This document shows, piece by piece, positions 12,066 through 24,938 of a stretch of DNA of 64,000 bases; the stretch's first letter is position 1; each line of letters starts with the position of its first letter. The notes beneath the pieces are model-generated. The model made no database searches. It was not told the origin of the DNA and saw nothing but the letters and a program-made list of their open reading frames with translations. The stretch comes from Dendrophyllia cribrosa (lineage: Eukaryota; Cnidaria; Anthozoa; Scleractinia; Dendrophylliidae): the NCBI GenBank assembly GCA_024195265.1, contig JAJLRJ010000006.1:15125139-15189138 (forward strand), written 5' to 3'. Made by a program: the position numbers and the translations under genes.

Positions 12066-12388
12066 GGTTTCCATATGATCGCAGCGATCGCAAGGAAACG
12101 TCGAGTAGGTCTGGATCCGATAAACTTTAAGTGCATTATGGGATACAAGGCTTTGGGGTGCAATGCTTTTTGGGACATTTTGGATAGCAAGGATCGCAAG
12201 AGCGGTTTTCATATAAAAACCTCTCGATCGCAATGATTGCAAGATCGCAGAGATAGACATTTTTCTATCTCTGCGATCGCGATCGTAACGATCGCAAGGA
12301 TCGCAACGTTTTGGTTTCCATATGATCGCAAGGGTCGCACAACACTTTTTTCTGCGATCGTTGCGATTATATGGAAACCAAGCTTTAG
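12066..12388. repeat. MITE rich in GATCGCAA / GCGATCGC words
   Basis: Inverted ends of the form GGTTTCCATATGATCGCA (12066 onward) and GCGATTATATGGAAACC (ending about 12382), with internal copies of the same word and dense GATCGCAA repeats at 12215-12370. No coding potential. Confidence 0.75.
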
Positions 12389-13310
12389 CGCAAAGATGTG
12401 ACTTTTAGGGAGGTGTGATTTGTTTGCTTCAAAACGCCATGCGCATTCATGATTAAAGATAAAAAACGTATATTTACATAAACAATTATTTTCCGCGGCG
12501 TGAGATTTATACGTTTTCACCTTGGCACTAAAAGCCGTAACAAACCAAAAATCCAAAAATAAAACGAGTTAATTACTTTGCTAGTTTGTTATCCGATGAA
12601 CTTAGCTGCCGTCAGCCTCGCAAAATTGACTTTCAGACATGATACCGATTATTTATTTTTTCTGTCGCCCTAGGGGCTCGTTCTCGCGCTACGCGCTCGC
12701 ACTCGCACACGTTCGCTTTGCTCACGCTGGGCTAAAAATAAATCGGTCTGTAGACAGACTACGAATAAAGCAACACGTTTACGTAACAAATTATTTATGC
12801 TGCTAAAAGATTTGAATGGTTTATAAATCAGAACGAAGCCCGTTTAAAACCTGAAGAACGGAACCAACGTGTTGTTGTTAGAGGAAGTCTTATGCCTCGC
12901 AGTTGTTAGTTTTGTCATGTTAGTTATAGCTCTATACCTCCCTCATGGGGGAATCTGCCACTTAGCTCGGCGCCGGCGGCGCGGCGGGAAAATTTACAAA
13001 GGAAAGTAATGGTCTGTTTATTCATTTATATTTTGTTTTCAATCTTTCTTTGATTTTGACAATCCCACATTTACATACGCGATCTTAAAATACGTAGATT
13101 ACAGTTAAATCATATGACCATCAGTTTACAAAGACATACTTTTTTTAAAGGCCAATCGTATATGTCGACAATAAAATTAAATAAATCGATTTCCTCCTTT
13201 AAAACCCTATAACAAAACAATGTATCACAATGCGCAAGGGAGTCCGAGGCTCCTGTAGTGAACGCACGAGTAGAAAATCCAACGGTTTCGTATATTTCAC
13301 GAAATCACCT
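12389..13310. other. non-coding, weak inverted words only
   Basis: Contains a short inverted repeat (ACCGATTATTTATTTTT near 12646 and AAAATAAATCGGT near 12735) around a GC-rich segment, and otherwise nothing recognisable. Confidence 0.4.
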
Positions 13311-13746
13311 TAACTTAACCATAGTTAATAAAGTGCAATGGTTATGAAACCTGAGAAATGTCTTCAGTGTTCGAAGTTTTGTTATCGCTTTTCGGCCTTG
13401 ACCGTGCACAACACAACAGATGTTGATCTTTTGTTCGAGCAACTGACCAATAGAAATGGTGCTATTAAGTTATTCAGTCATAGCATGTGATCAAAAAAAA
13501 AAAGATGTGCACGGTCAAGTACGGTTCAACATAAATTGTAGCTCCTTTGTTATCGCCATTGAAGTCTGCAAGGTTTCATAACCATTCCCTCAATAGACCA
13601 TTTTACAGTTGTGTGCTTAGTATCCTGGCCTTTGTGTGAAAGTGAGGCTGAAGTTGACTTTGTTTTGATACAAACCTTCCTGCTTTTCATATGTAAATCA
13701 TGTTGGTTAGCATACGAACAACATGATTGACATTTGAAAAGCAGCT

Positions 13747-13781
<35 letters not shown>

Positions 13782-13850
13782 TTTCCACACAAAGACCAGG
13801 TTACTAAGTAGAAACTGTAAAATGGTCTATTAACTATGACTTAACCATTA
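13311..13850. repeat. foldback element interrupted by a second foldback
   Basis: The outer inverted arms share TGGTTATGAAACCT (near 13340) with AGGTTTCATAACCA (near 13573), and GACCGTGCAC (13399) with GTGCACGGTC (13506). The right part is split by the inner element at 13597-13830, after which ACTATGACTTAACCATTAG mirrors the outer left end. Confidence 0.65.
13597..13830. repeat. inner foldback MITE (TIR AATAGACCATTTTACAGT)
   Basis: Starts AATAGACCATTTTACAGT and ends ACTGTAAAATGGTCTATT. The arms continue through CTTTGTGTGAAAGTGAGGCT and its complement, with CATGTTG/CAACATG centrally. It is nested inside the 13311-13850 repeat. Confidence 0.85.
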
Positions 13851-16026
13851 GTGAAATAACGCCCATATTTCAAAATGCTAGTGGTTTCTAGAACATAAAG
13901 CACAAAATCAAAAACATATGCAAGAAAAGAAAAGGAAAGAAACGCGATATTGTGTACCTGACATTGAAGACCCTGGCTTACAACATACAATGGGCGAACA
14001 ACGAAAAAATGTGCGAACTGAACGATTTACATGTGCCGCACGTGTGTAGAATGCCATGCGCAGGATCGCGCGGGACTGAGTCCTAATAACGACCGGAAGT
14101 ACTTTCAGAATGTAACTGCTCCTTCACTGACTGTCAAGTTTACCTCATTCCAAAAGGGAGTTTGAAAAGGAGCCTGAGTGACTGAAAAGCGGTATCCGAG
14201 GAATAGATTGTCTTAGACTTATCCACACTAGAAAAAATCGACCTTGTTAGTCCCGCATCTCTGACTGCATCAATGTTTGACATGTGACGAATCAGGTCAC
14301 TTGTGTCGTTAATGTCCTTATCCAAGAAATGTCTACAAAATGCGCTTTACTGTCGATCCTTTTTTTCTTTGTTGTACCCGGAAAAATATATTTGTATACA
14401 TTGTCGGAAACTTCAAATTCGCTGAAGTTTGACCACCATACTACTAGTTGGTTATGCGTTTTAACCAGCTTAGCGTTAGAGCTTTATTATGGTTTCGTAA
14501 TCTATCACTTTAAGACCACCATGGTCCCATGAATATCCTTGTATTTCTGGTTCCACAAAAATTGCATTAAGTACCAAGGTAATGAATTATTTGAAAACTT
14601 TGAGCGGAGTATTTAACACCAAGCTAGGATATATCATTTTCGCAAGTAAAATTGTTTTTTTAATGTTTATTTTCCCATGAATGGACAATCTTCTTGCATT
14701 CTTTTTTTTTTTTCCAATCTCTGCTTGACGTTGTTTCTGAACTAATGGCTATACGTCATATTTTACAAAGATTTCTAAAACATTCAGCACATTTTGCTAC
14801 TTTAAACTCCGAGTGGTTCATATCACAGTTCTAAGGGGACCCGACCTACTCAACTTCCGTTTTGATGGCATTTGACGTTCTGGATCAGAGGCAATTTAAA
14901 ACGTTTAAGTTGTAGAAATAAAACTCTTGCGGAATCCAAATCCGATAAAACCGCTGCAGTGTCGTCAGCAAACTGGAGCAGTTTAATTTACAGACCGTTC
15001 ATTTTATTCCTTTGATATTTTCTTGCTTCCTAATGGCAATCGACAGGATTTTAACTAAAATTACAAAAAATATAGAGAGAAAGGGGGACCTCCCTTATAA
15101 CTCCACGCATGTTAAAGGAGAGAGAGCACAGTCCGTTGCTTATAATGCGGTCTTTCATATCGTCCCTTTTGCAAATGACTTATTAAAACATTCAACTAGA
15201 GGTTCCCCTAAAAAACCCAAACGTCGTTTATCAGGTTCTTTAGGTAAACCATCATTTCCGGGAACCCTATCTAACGGAAAGTAGTTCAGACCTTAGTGCA
15301 TTCATCAGATCAAGAGTTATTAAACTTACGGGCTGCTCCAGAAAAGAGATGAAAATCAGGAGACTGAAGGGCAAAACACTAATGCCCGCTGAGCCGGATG
15401 ACAAAAAAGAGGTGAAATGAGTCAGGGAAAGAGGAACTCGGTTCTCCAGGACTTCATGCAAATGCCTCGATGGAAAAACTGTTTCCTGGCTGGGACTCCA
15501 GTCGAACTTAACCCGTCAGAGCTGTCGCTCTTTTTACTTTAGTTGAGCATGTAGAGGGCAAAACTGAGCAATCATTTCCATACTGGAACGCAGAAGGCGT
15601 TGGAGTGTTTGAAACGTTTACGAGGAATAAAATAGCAAATAAACAAACGGGATTAACAAAGTATAAAGATTTGAACAAAAGAGAGTAATTGACAACCCAG
15701 GGTTAAGGAAGGAGTCCCAGCCAGGAAACAGCGCTCCAACACGTCCGCGAACGGACAATACACGTGACACTCGATGAAACGAAATGTCCGTGCGGATTGC
15801 TGTTCCCAGCCGAAAATGATTGTGATCGAAAAAAGGATAACAGGGAAAAAAACAAAAAACTTCAAAAAAGGACTACAGTTAATCATCGCTATCGCCCTTG
15901 CGAACGAAAACACTTTATTCAGTAGGCTTTGGGCTGAAATAACCCGCTAAGCAAAAAAACAAAGGCAGCCTATCATACCAAGACCAAAATTAAAACGACC
16001 CGTTCTGTTTAAGGGCGCCGTTCATC
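13851..16026. other. non-coding region
   Basis: No gene recognised. One imperfect inverted pair was seen (TTTCCTGGCTGGGACTCC near 15481 and GGAGTCCCAGCCAGGAAA near 15712) that may be another degraded foldback. Confidence 0.4.
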
Positions 16027-16134
16027 TCATGGAGGACGCTTCACAGCAGGTGGGTTCGCCAGGACTCTCTGCATCTTGAAACACCAATCCTGCGTGTGCT
16101 CTGGGCCGTTGCAATACAAGCAAACGTCTCTGTT
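16027..16134 (-). pseudogene. remnant of a retroelement Gag/ORF1 CCHC zinc knuckle
   Basis: On the minus strand a short open frame after a TAA encodes a perfect CX2CX4HX4C knuckle (CLYCNGPEHTQDWC), the nucleic-acid binding motif of retroelement Gag proteins. It runs about 31 residues beyond the first TGC and stops. No protease or RT was seen nearby, so it is a fragment. Confidence 0.4.
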
Positions 16135-16455
16135 TTATAGGGTGCTGCCTTGGGATTTGACGTTTTTGCGCACTTTTGACATACCCAAGAGTCTTCCTGG
16201 TGTTGGGGCCGTTCACTAAGCCGTTTAGATCGATCTAAATGAGATCGATCTCAGATCGATCCGAGACCACCTCCCTAGGCGGTCGGGGAGCAAGCCCCCG
16301 GCCAAGCAGCATGGGTAACAACCCAAGACGGATTCAAAGAGCATATAACCCCTCAAAATCAAAGGCCGAAGCCGCCCAAGCGCCAAAAATAATTATCTGT
16401 AAACAATCCAAAAGCCGACGAAAAAGCTTCACCACTCTCGTTAAAGAGTAGGGCC

Positions 16456-17063
16456 CGCAGCCGTTCAGAGACTCGAGAAGCTCTCTGTACGCGGTCCTAA
16501 AGCCCACACAGAGCACCAAACTTCTTTGAAAAAAAGGCCTGAGGGCAATCAGAGACTCGAAAAAGCTCTCTATAAAACGGGCCTAAAGCCCACAGAGCTA
16601 CACAACACTTTTCTGGACAGGGCACGAAGTCGCAATCAGAGACACGAACAAGCTCTCTATAAACGGACCTAAAGTCCACAGAACTACACAAAAAATTCTC
16701 TGCAAAAGGGCCCGAAGCCAAACAGAGACTTGAACAAGCTCTCTATAAACGGACCTAAAGCCCACAGATCAGAGCTACACAACACTTCTCTGAACAGGGC
16801 CCAAAGACAATCAGAGACACGAACAAGCTCTCTATAAACGGACCTAAAATCCACAGAGCTGCACAAAACGTCTCTGAAAAAAGGAGGGGCAGATCAGAGA
16901 CTCGAACAAGCTCCCTATCATGAACGGACCTAAAGCCCACAGAGCTACACAAACCTTCGCTGAACAAGACCTGAAGCTAATCAGAGACTCGACGCACTCT
17001 CTATAAACGGGCCTAAAGTCCACAAAGTCACATTTCCAAACCAGATATATAAATGCCCGAAGT
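16456..17063. repeat. tandem satellite, 7 copies of an about 88-bp unit
   Basis: Each unit contains CAGAGACTCGAACAAGCTCT, CTATAAACGGACCTAAAG and CCCACAGAGCTACACAA; starts near 16465, 16550, 16637, 16724, 16813, 16894 and 16982. Unit length varies by a few bases and is not a multiple of three, so the long minus-strand frames across it are not coding. Confidence 0.88.
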
Positions 17064-17752
17064 CGCTAGGAGGCTTGACGAATAAAATTCGTATAAATGT
17101 GTCAAAAAATCCCACAGAATAAAAAAAACTAACCACCAAAACGGGGCACCGTGAAGTGAAACAGAAACATAAAAACGGTAATTCTTTATTCCTTTGACGA
17201 TTTAAACACACGTGCGCGAGACAAAGAGGCAAAGCATATAAAATTAAGTCGACCAAGAGAAACTAAAATAGCAATACAAGCAAAAGCTTTAAGGAGAAAA
17301 CTTATTCTAGACGCGAAGGCCGACGGACGAAATCCCAACAAATTTGCTCGAAGAATTTAAATACGCCAAATAACACCAAGAGAAAAAACAACAAATAAAC
17401 TCAAAAAAAAAATCTCGACAGCGCCTTGCTGGTCGGAGCCGGTGCGTTGTTCTCTTGGATGGCCTGAGCAAATTGCCTGGTAATTGAACAGAGATGTCCT
17501 GGTCGGCATGATCTGTGCTCGAAGTTGGTGCAAACAACAAAAGCGAGCTTTTACACCAATGAGAGCGCCCCGAGGGGATTCCATATCCATTTGCACGAGA
17601 CTACTGACTTGCATGCATAATAGAGTATATTCAAATGACTTTGAATATTTGGGGAACTTCATCAAAGATGCAAAATTATTAGCTATTGTCTTCTGCTATT
17701 CTGATTGGTTAAGCACGAACATTTCCTAAAATTTATTTGACGCAAATGGAAT

Positions 17753-18615
17753 ATAATTATCCAGGCTTAACTAATCAATGATATCAATGACATCAATGTA
17801 ATCAATGAGTAATCAATGGGTAATCGATAAGTAATCAATTGATTACTCATCGAGTATTGCCAATACTCAACGACTAATCAATGACCCACAAAATTTTTGG
17901 TCATTGATTAGTCATTGATGTCATTGATTAGTCATTGATTTGCATGAAAAGAGGTGTTGACAGGCCAGACACGACTCAAGCTCGTGATAACGTGGAACGT
18001 GACCTTTAGAGTTTTGCTCTAACAAGTATATCCTCCAAGGATTTTCCTTTTTTGTATGAGATAAGGGGAGGCTCTTTGTATATTTATCTTAGCAATGGTT
18101 GGTTCTGAATTAAATGCCATTTGCTTATTAAGATGTTTTTAAGATTAGGCAACGCCGGGTGGTACGTTGTTACGAAAGGAAGAATTCTTTTTCGCACGTT
18201 CTCCTTTTGCTGCAAAGATGACTTCCCTTCATTGAATTTTACCTCGGAAATTATTTTCTCAATGAGATTGTGAGTGTAGCCTCTAGTACGGAGGCGTGCT
18301 TTGAAGTTGTTGATATTCTCACTGAAGCGGATTGCACTGAGGAATTTGTCTTAAAAGTCTCAGGGCTTCACCTTTTATGAGCCCTTTTCTGAGAAATGAG
18401 AGTACTGGAAGGTCTCTGTTGGTTTAAAATGAGTAATCAATGACATCAATGAGTAATCAATGACCCACAATTTTTTGGGGGTTCGATTAATCATTGATTA
18501 CTCATTGAGTATTGGCAATACTCAACGACTAATCAATTGATTACCCATTGATTACCCATAGCTATAGATTACTCATTGATGTCATTGATCATTGATTAGT
18601 TATGCCTGGAATTAT
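17753..18615. mobile_element. non-autonomous DNA transposon with TAATCAATGA-rich palindromic ends
   Basis: Ends ATAATTATCCAGGCTTAACT and ATTAGTTATGCCTGGAATTAT are imperfect TIRs. Each end is followed inward by arrays of TAATCAATGA / TCATTGATTA words in both orientations (17773-17945 and 18428-18600), with shared CGAGTATTGCCAATACTCAA-like palindromes. The middle (17946-18427) has no coding sequence. Confidence 0.75.
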
Positions 18616-19155
18616 GAACCATCAGCTCCTTCTCTATTCTTGAAACGAAAGATATTCTATGTGGGAAAGAGCCAATGCCGCAGCACAATGAAGTTTACTA
18701 TAGTTCTTATGTGGAGCATTACTTAATTGCTTACCTATCCAAAATCAAATATTTCTAAATGCGGAATATTAATGAGGGGAATGCAGGGATTCCCTTCCAC
18801 AATAACACAAAGGTATAGGTCGCTGACGTTATGAAAAGGTATTTCGTTTATTAGAGACTGGCTCCCCTCATTTTTTTCGCTCGCTTTTCTTCGCGCCTTC
18901 CCCAACTACTCTCGCTTTCCCCACTATCTGAACGCCTGGAACAGGCTAGTCTTTAGGCACAAATACAGTACAGGTTGTACATAGCGTACATTTATGACAG
19001 CGAGTAGTTCAGAGAAGGATACAAGATAAATAAGCGTAGTAATTTCTCCGAGAAAATGAAAAGAAATGTCGGAGAGCCGAGATGTTGCCTGGTCGCGTCA
19101 AGATGGAAATGAATTCGATATTTAATTTCTCCCAGTGAGCACCGCGAAGCGTGTC
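18616..19155. other. non-coding, nothing recognised
   Basis: No gene-like frame, no TIRs found. Confidence 0.4.
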
Positions 19156-19753
19156 CAACACCGCCTGGTAAAATAGCGCAGCAGATTTGAAAAAAAAATG
19201 TACTGCTGAGTTCTACTAACGAACAGAAAGTTTGGTTCCGGCGGAAAGTCGATCCAATTTCTCAGAAAATAACCCACTTGATAAAGACACAGTTTATATC
19301 GTGTGTATGGTTTGATTTTTTAAAACAAAATATAAGTAAACATTTCGCAACTCTTGCTAGAATAGTAATACTGCAAAAATTCAAATTTTTGTTTCTATCA
19401 GACCACTTTCCTGAAACAAAATCTTAGGAATAAAGTGGGAGGGTCAATGTGCTACCGGTCTTCCTGGAAGTGGAGTTGCAGCTTGAGGTTAATCACCTCA
19501 TCCTTGTAAGAAACGCTACCTTATTACGAAAACCGAAAGTTCTTTAATTATTCAATGCTACTTGTGGAGCAGCACAACTACTTTACAGACTCTAGACGAT
19601 GTTTATGTTGTGGTTTCATTTTTGTTTTCAAACCAGTTTGATTTTTGTCCTTTGTTTCAGATTGTGCTAATAAATCTGAAACAAAGGAAAATTAAAATTA
19701 AACTGGCTGAAATTTGTTCAAAACACAACTTTAACATCAAATGGGAGCTGACC

Positions 19754-19839
19754 CAACCTCGTCCCCAGGGTCTCTCATCTTCCCGCCCCCTGGAGCGAGA
19801 GAATAGAGGAGAAGATGAGAGACCCTAAGAACAAGGTTG
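19754..19839. repeat. short foldback (CAACCTCGTCCCCAGGGTCT)
   Basis: 86-bp hairpin element. Starts CAACCTCGTCCCCAGGGTCT and ends with near complement ...AGAGACCCTAAGAACAAGGTTG. Absent at the matching place in copy B (after CATCAAATGGGAG). A second copy is at 47155-47240. Confidence 0.85.
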
Positions 19840-21847
19840 GAGCGGGGCAATGAAGGATTCAGATTCAAGCCGTACACAAATCTGTACCTTGATAAGGTCG
19901 TTGGTTTCTCCAAAATCTACCATCAAGATTGGTAAGACACAAACGGGTGAACAAAAGTCCGCTGTACTCTGGAAGAGAAGATGATGTACACCTGAGCTGT
20001 GTCGCTAGGAGCCTTTGATTTATCTTTTGGTCAACAGTGAATAATCTAGTCATTACAGCAAAATTAAACTTGCGATACATCAGAATCACCATCGTTCAAG
20101 ATTATGCACCAACTGATGATGCTTCTTTGCTCTCCAACAGTTTGCTTGCATTGCTTCAGTTCCAAAATAAGACACTTCAAAATGAACTTTACTTTTAATA
20201 GAAATAAATTGTATTAATGTATCCAAGTAACAAACCTTACAATGTAAAAAAGAACAGAAACTTAATCAAATTTTACAAAGTTATTTTCCTAGGAATAATG
20301 GAACTTAACTAAACAGAACAGAAGACACGACGGAGCCAAACGCCCCTAAAAAGGATCATTAAGGCTAATTTCTCACCAAACTTCGCACATTCACTTGGGT
20401 TATTGTCCAAATCATTACTATGATTAAAAAATGTCAAAATATTAAATTCTGACGTCATAATTAATGACGCCACAAAACACGTGGTGCAAAGTTTCTAATT
20501 TCAATTTCATACCACCAAATATTTCATTTGAAAGACCTTGACTAGGGGACTAATATACCGAAACCGTAACTAGCCATGACAAATATTTCTTGAGTTAAAA
20601 CAATTTAAAGACATTTCAGTGTTCCCCCCGGAACCATACATTTCCTATTTAATCAACTCCTATGGTATTTTTTCTTAATTTTTTCAAGTAAAGCTAAACA
20701 TTTGATAAAGTAAAGTGATAAGTGTGTAAAAACTCACGTATCTGTTTTTGATTTTGATTTTCTCCTCCAAAACTATAATTTAAGAGTTGAAATTATTGTG
20801 AAATCACACTTTATAACGTCACAAAACTACGTTTTGAATTAAAAAATGGTTGGAAAAACTATGATTTCTGATGTTTTCAATAAAATATTCTTGTTCTTCT
20901 CATCTAGAACAATCAATCTACACCTTAACTAGAATAGCTGAAGTCAAACACCAACTCAAATTATGATATTTTTACCTAGGGGGACACACTTTTCTGGGCA
21001 AAACATTGTTCAAAATTCATATCTCATCTAATATTTGTGAAGTCGACATACTTTTAATTAAGAGTATAGCATGACATCATCAACGGTTACGCCATAATTT
21101 GATATCACTTGTCAATTTTGATGTCAAAATAATAACATGTCCCCTTTTCACTTGTCCAGTTTGGTAACAGATGCTTAATACATTCAAAGTTATGCTAAAA
21201 AAAATTCCACCCCTTAATGATCCCTTGGAGGGGTGGTTTTGCCCCGCCGTGATATTGACACACACAAAGTATAATGCCATATGAACATGCATAATCCATA
21301 AGATGTAGGCCATCACCTTCTGATCCTTATGGCAAATAACACCTAAAATAATATATTATTCAAGCTAGTATACTTACAAAACAACAACAGAATCGACAAA
21401 AACTCAATCCAATTTTCCAATGTTGCTTGGTTAGAAATTATGAAAGTTTAACACAACAGAACTGAAGAACAGATTAAGTAAAGTGTAACACTATGCTACC
21501 TTCCAATAACTTACTTCATCTAATAACAAATCATGATTGTTCAAGATGTAGATTCTTACTTTTTTGTTCCTTATACAAAAAAGTCCAACACCTGAAACCT
21601 TTTTAAATAAAAGGACCAGGCTGTTTACTCATTTGTTGCCCATCTGAACTTCAGCTCACAGGTAGACAAAGGTATCACAACCAAACAGACGAATGAATGT
21701 ACACAACGCCTTGTGGTCTAAATGGTTAGACACTTCCACTCATATGATCATCATAGTGTTGAAGTAGTAGAGACTTTCTGGGAAGTTCTCTTTGGCAAAA
21801 TTTGAACAGAATGGATCTTTTTTTGTTTCTGTAAATGGATTGCTTGC

Positions 21848-23515
21848 CTAAAACATCTCTAGCTTGCAAATTTTGCACCTGAAAGGTTTTTCTCCAGAAT
21901 GAGTCCTTTGATGTCTCTTCAAATTTCCTAATTGATTAAAACATTTGTCACAGCTCTTGCATTTGTAAGGCTTTTCTCCAGAATGGGTTCTTCCATGAAT
22001 CTTTAAATATTCTGATGTACTAAAACATTTATCACAGCTTTTGCATTTGTAAGGCTTTTCTCCAGAATGGGTTCTTTCATGAATCTTTAAATGTCCTGAT
22101 CTACTAAAACATTTGTCACAGCTTTTGCATTTGTAAGGCTTTTCTCCAGAGTGGGTTCTTTCATGAATCTTTAAATATCCTGATGTACTTAAACATTTGT
22201 CACATATTTTGCATTTGTAAGGCTTTTCTCCAGAGTGGGTTCTTTCATGAATCTTTAAATCTCCTGTTTGATTAAAACATTTGTCACACGTTTTGCATTT
22301 GTAAGGCTTTTCTCCAGAGTGAGTTCTTTCATGAATCTTTAAATGTCCTGATGTACTAAAACATTTGTCACAGCTTTTGCATTTGTAAGGCTTTTCTCCA
22401 GAATGGGTTCTTTCGTGTAACTTTAAACTTCCTGATCTACTAAAACATTTGTCGCAGCTTTTGCATTTGTAAGGCTTTTCTCCAGAATGGGTTCTTTCAT
22501 GAATCTTTAAATGTCCTGATGTACTAAAACATTTGTCACATATTTTGCATTTGTAAGGCTTTTCTCCAGAGTGGGTTCTTTCATGAATCTTTAAATCTCC
22601 TGTTTGATTAAAACATTTGTCACACGTTTTGCATTTGTAAGGCTTTTCTCCAGTGGGTTCTTTCATGAATCTTTAAATCTCCTGTTTGATTAAAACATTT
22701 GTCACACGTTTTGCATTTGTAAGGCTTTTCTCCAGAGTGGGTTCTTTCATGAATCTTTAAATGTCCTGTTTGATTAAAACATTTGTCACACGTTTTGCAT
22801 TTGTAAGGCTTTTCTCCAGAGTGGGTTCTTTCATGAATCTTTAAATGTCCTGATGTACTAAAACATTTGTCACAGCTTTTGCATTTGTAAGGCTTTTCTC
22901 CAGAATGGGTTCTTTCATGAATCTTTAAATGTCCTGATGTACTAAAACATTTGTCACATATTTTGCATTTGTAAGGCTTTTCTCCAGAGTGGGTTCTTTC
23001 ATGAATCTTTAAATCTCCTGTTTGATTAAAACATTTGTCACACGTTTTGCATTTGTAAGGCTTTTCTCCAGAGTGGGTTCTTTCATGAATCTTTAAATCT
23101 CCTGTTTGATTAAAACATTTGTCACACGTTTTGCATCTGTAAGGCTTTTCTCCAGAGTGGGTTCTGTCGTGTAACTTTAAACTTCCTGATCTACTAAAAC
23201 ATTTGTCACAGCTTTTGCATTTGTAAGGCTTTTCTCCAGAGTAGGTTCTTTCGTGAATCTTTAAATTTCCTGATGTACTAAAACATTTGTCACAGGTTTT
23301 GCATTTGTAAGGCTTTTCTCCAGAGTGGGTTCTTTTGTAAATCTTTAAACCTCCTGTTGAGCTAAAAAACTTGTCACAGGTTTTGCATTTGTATGGCTTT
23401 GCCCCTGAAAAGTGGGTCCTATCATGTCTCTTCACATCTCCTGATTGATTACAACATTTCCCACAGGTTTTACATTTGTATGGCTCCTGTTGAATGTGGA
23501 CACTGGCAAACATTC
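21848..23515 (-). pseudogene. C2H2 zinc-finger gene, copy A, about 19 fingers, two frameshifts
   Basis: Array of Kruppel-type fingers with linker HSGEKPYKC, each 84 bp. The exon begins after a splice acceptor (TTTTATTGCAG) at 23516, so upstream coding exons are probable. Ten fingers read through in one frame. A 2-bp loss near 22651-22656 (CCAGTGGG where every other unit has CCAGAGTGGG) shifts the frame, and nine further fingers follow in another frame down to 21848. At the 3' end a 4-bp insertion relative to copy B (near 21862) truncates the next finger after FRCKICK. Fingers 2 and 3 lack a ligand His (Y instead). DNA-contact positions fall into a few types (NQTGDLK, STSGHLK, SRSGSLK). A DNA-binding regulator if functional; target unknown. 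Confidence 0.8.
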
Positions 23516-24275
23516 CTGCAATAAAATGGTACAAATGTGTTTGAGCTTAATACTGCTGTGCAGTGGAGGTACAGGCCAGTATTATAAACTCTATAATAAC
23601 TAACTAATAAAGATTTTTGTTGTTGTTGTTGTTGTTGTTAATGTCTAGCAACCAACTCTGGAGAAAGCTATTTTAAAGGCTCATGTGTATTCAAAAACAG
23701 TAACAACAAACCTTTATGTAGTGGATAAATCTGTGTCCATCGTCCATTTAAGAATGAAATTGTTGACGATAATCTTGCATTTATATAAAACTGAAGTGAC
23801 ATAACAACTTCTCATTACAAACAGTCTTATAAAGAAAAGTGTTTTTAACATGGAGCGAACATGATATAATTTTTAATTTAACCAGATATGAAGGGAAAAC
23901 AAACCATAGTAAGCTTTTACCGATTTTTCCGAGACAAAAGAGAAGAACCTGAAAATAAAATAACCAATTTCTTCAAGTTCCATAAATAGCCAAAGACACT
24001 TGATTATAGTGCACTGGTAGAGGAATTTGTTTTTAAAAATTGGCACATAATTGGAGTTTTCAATTGATGCAAATGTGTCTTTTGCCCTTTGAAAGTAATG
24101 TTTAAAATGGTGACCTTATAAGGATCTTGCCACTTTATAATACTGTATTGCTGTGGAAGAAATCTGCCCTTCCATCTCCAGTTTTAAACAAAACTAGTAA
24201 TGCAAAATATCAGTGCTGATTTAACAAGGCGAATGATACAGCATTGTGTTCATTATGTGATGTTGCCTAATTTAA

Positions 24276-24938
24276 GGTGGCTCCTAATAGTTTAAACATT
24301 CCCGCATCATGATACATCTATGATATCAATCACAGCTACACCAGTAAAGTTAAGAGAAAATGTTTAGTACAGGTTTGTAAACACTTAACCAATGAACAAA
24401 TTTAGGTGGCTACGACATCAAAATTTGTTACCATGGCAACGTCAAAAGAGGCCAAAAATACCCCATTTTCAACCTTTTGAGGCTAATAACTTCAAAACTG
24501 CTCGGTGAAATTTTTTGATTTTTATATATTTTTGTCTGATAAACATAATGAACATTTGTGCCAATTTTGAAAAAAATCTGTACATAGGATTCAGAGATAT
24601 GTCATTTTTACATAAATTTAAGGTAGCTCTGAACTCTATGTACAGAATTTTTAAAAAAATTGTTTAAATGTTTATCTTGCCAATTAAACAAAAATATATC
24701 GAAAACAAAAACTTTCACCATGTAGTTTATAAGTTCTTAGCCTCAAATGGTCCAAAATAGCGTATTTTTTTTACCTCTTTTTTGCTTTGCCATGGCAATG
24801 AATGATGACGTCATTTGGATACCACTTTGTTGACTGATAAACGATTTACTGGTTTCAAGTAAAAGATTTTTAGCCACACCATCGGACTAGCTGTAATGAA
24901 ATGCAAAAGACGAGAGGGCTGAACAATATGGAGCCATC
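24276..24938. mobile_element. TTAA-target non-autonomous DNA transposon
   Basis: 663 bp, begins GGTGGCTCC and ends GGAGCCATC, flanked by TTAA on both sides (24272-24275 and 24939-24942). Copy B shows the empty site with a single TTAA (ATTTAAGTATCATTG near 59540-59555). TTAA duplication is the hallmark of piggyBac-like elements. No transposase inside. Confidence 0.85.

Noticed and set aside
16334..16967. Series of overlapping minus-strand frames with repeated VDFRSVYRELVRVSD-type peptides
   Set aside because: By-product of the 88-bp satellite; unit length is not a multiple of three and frames change between units.
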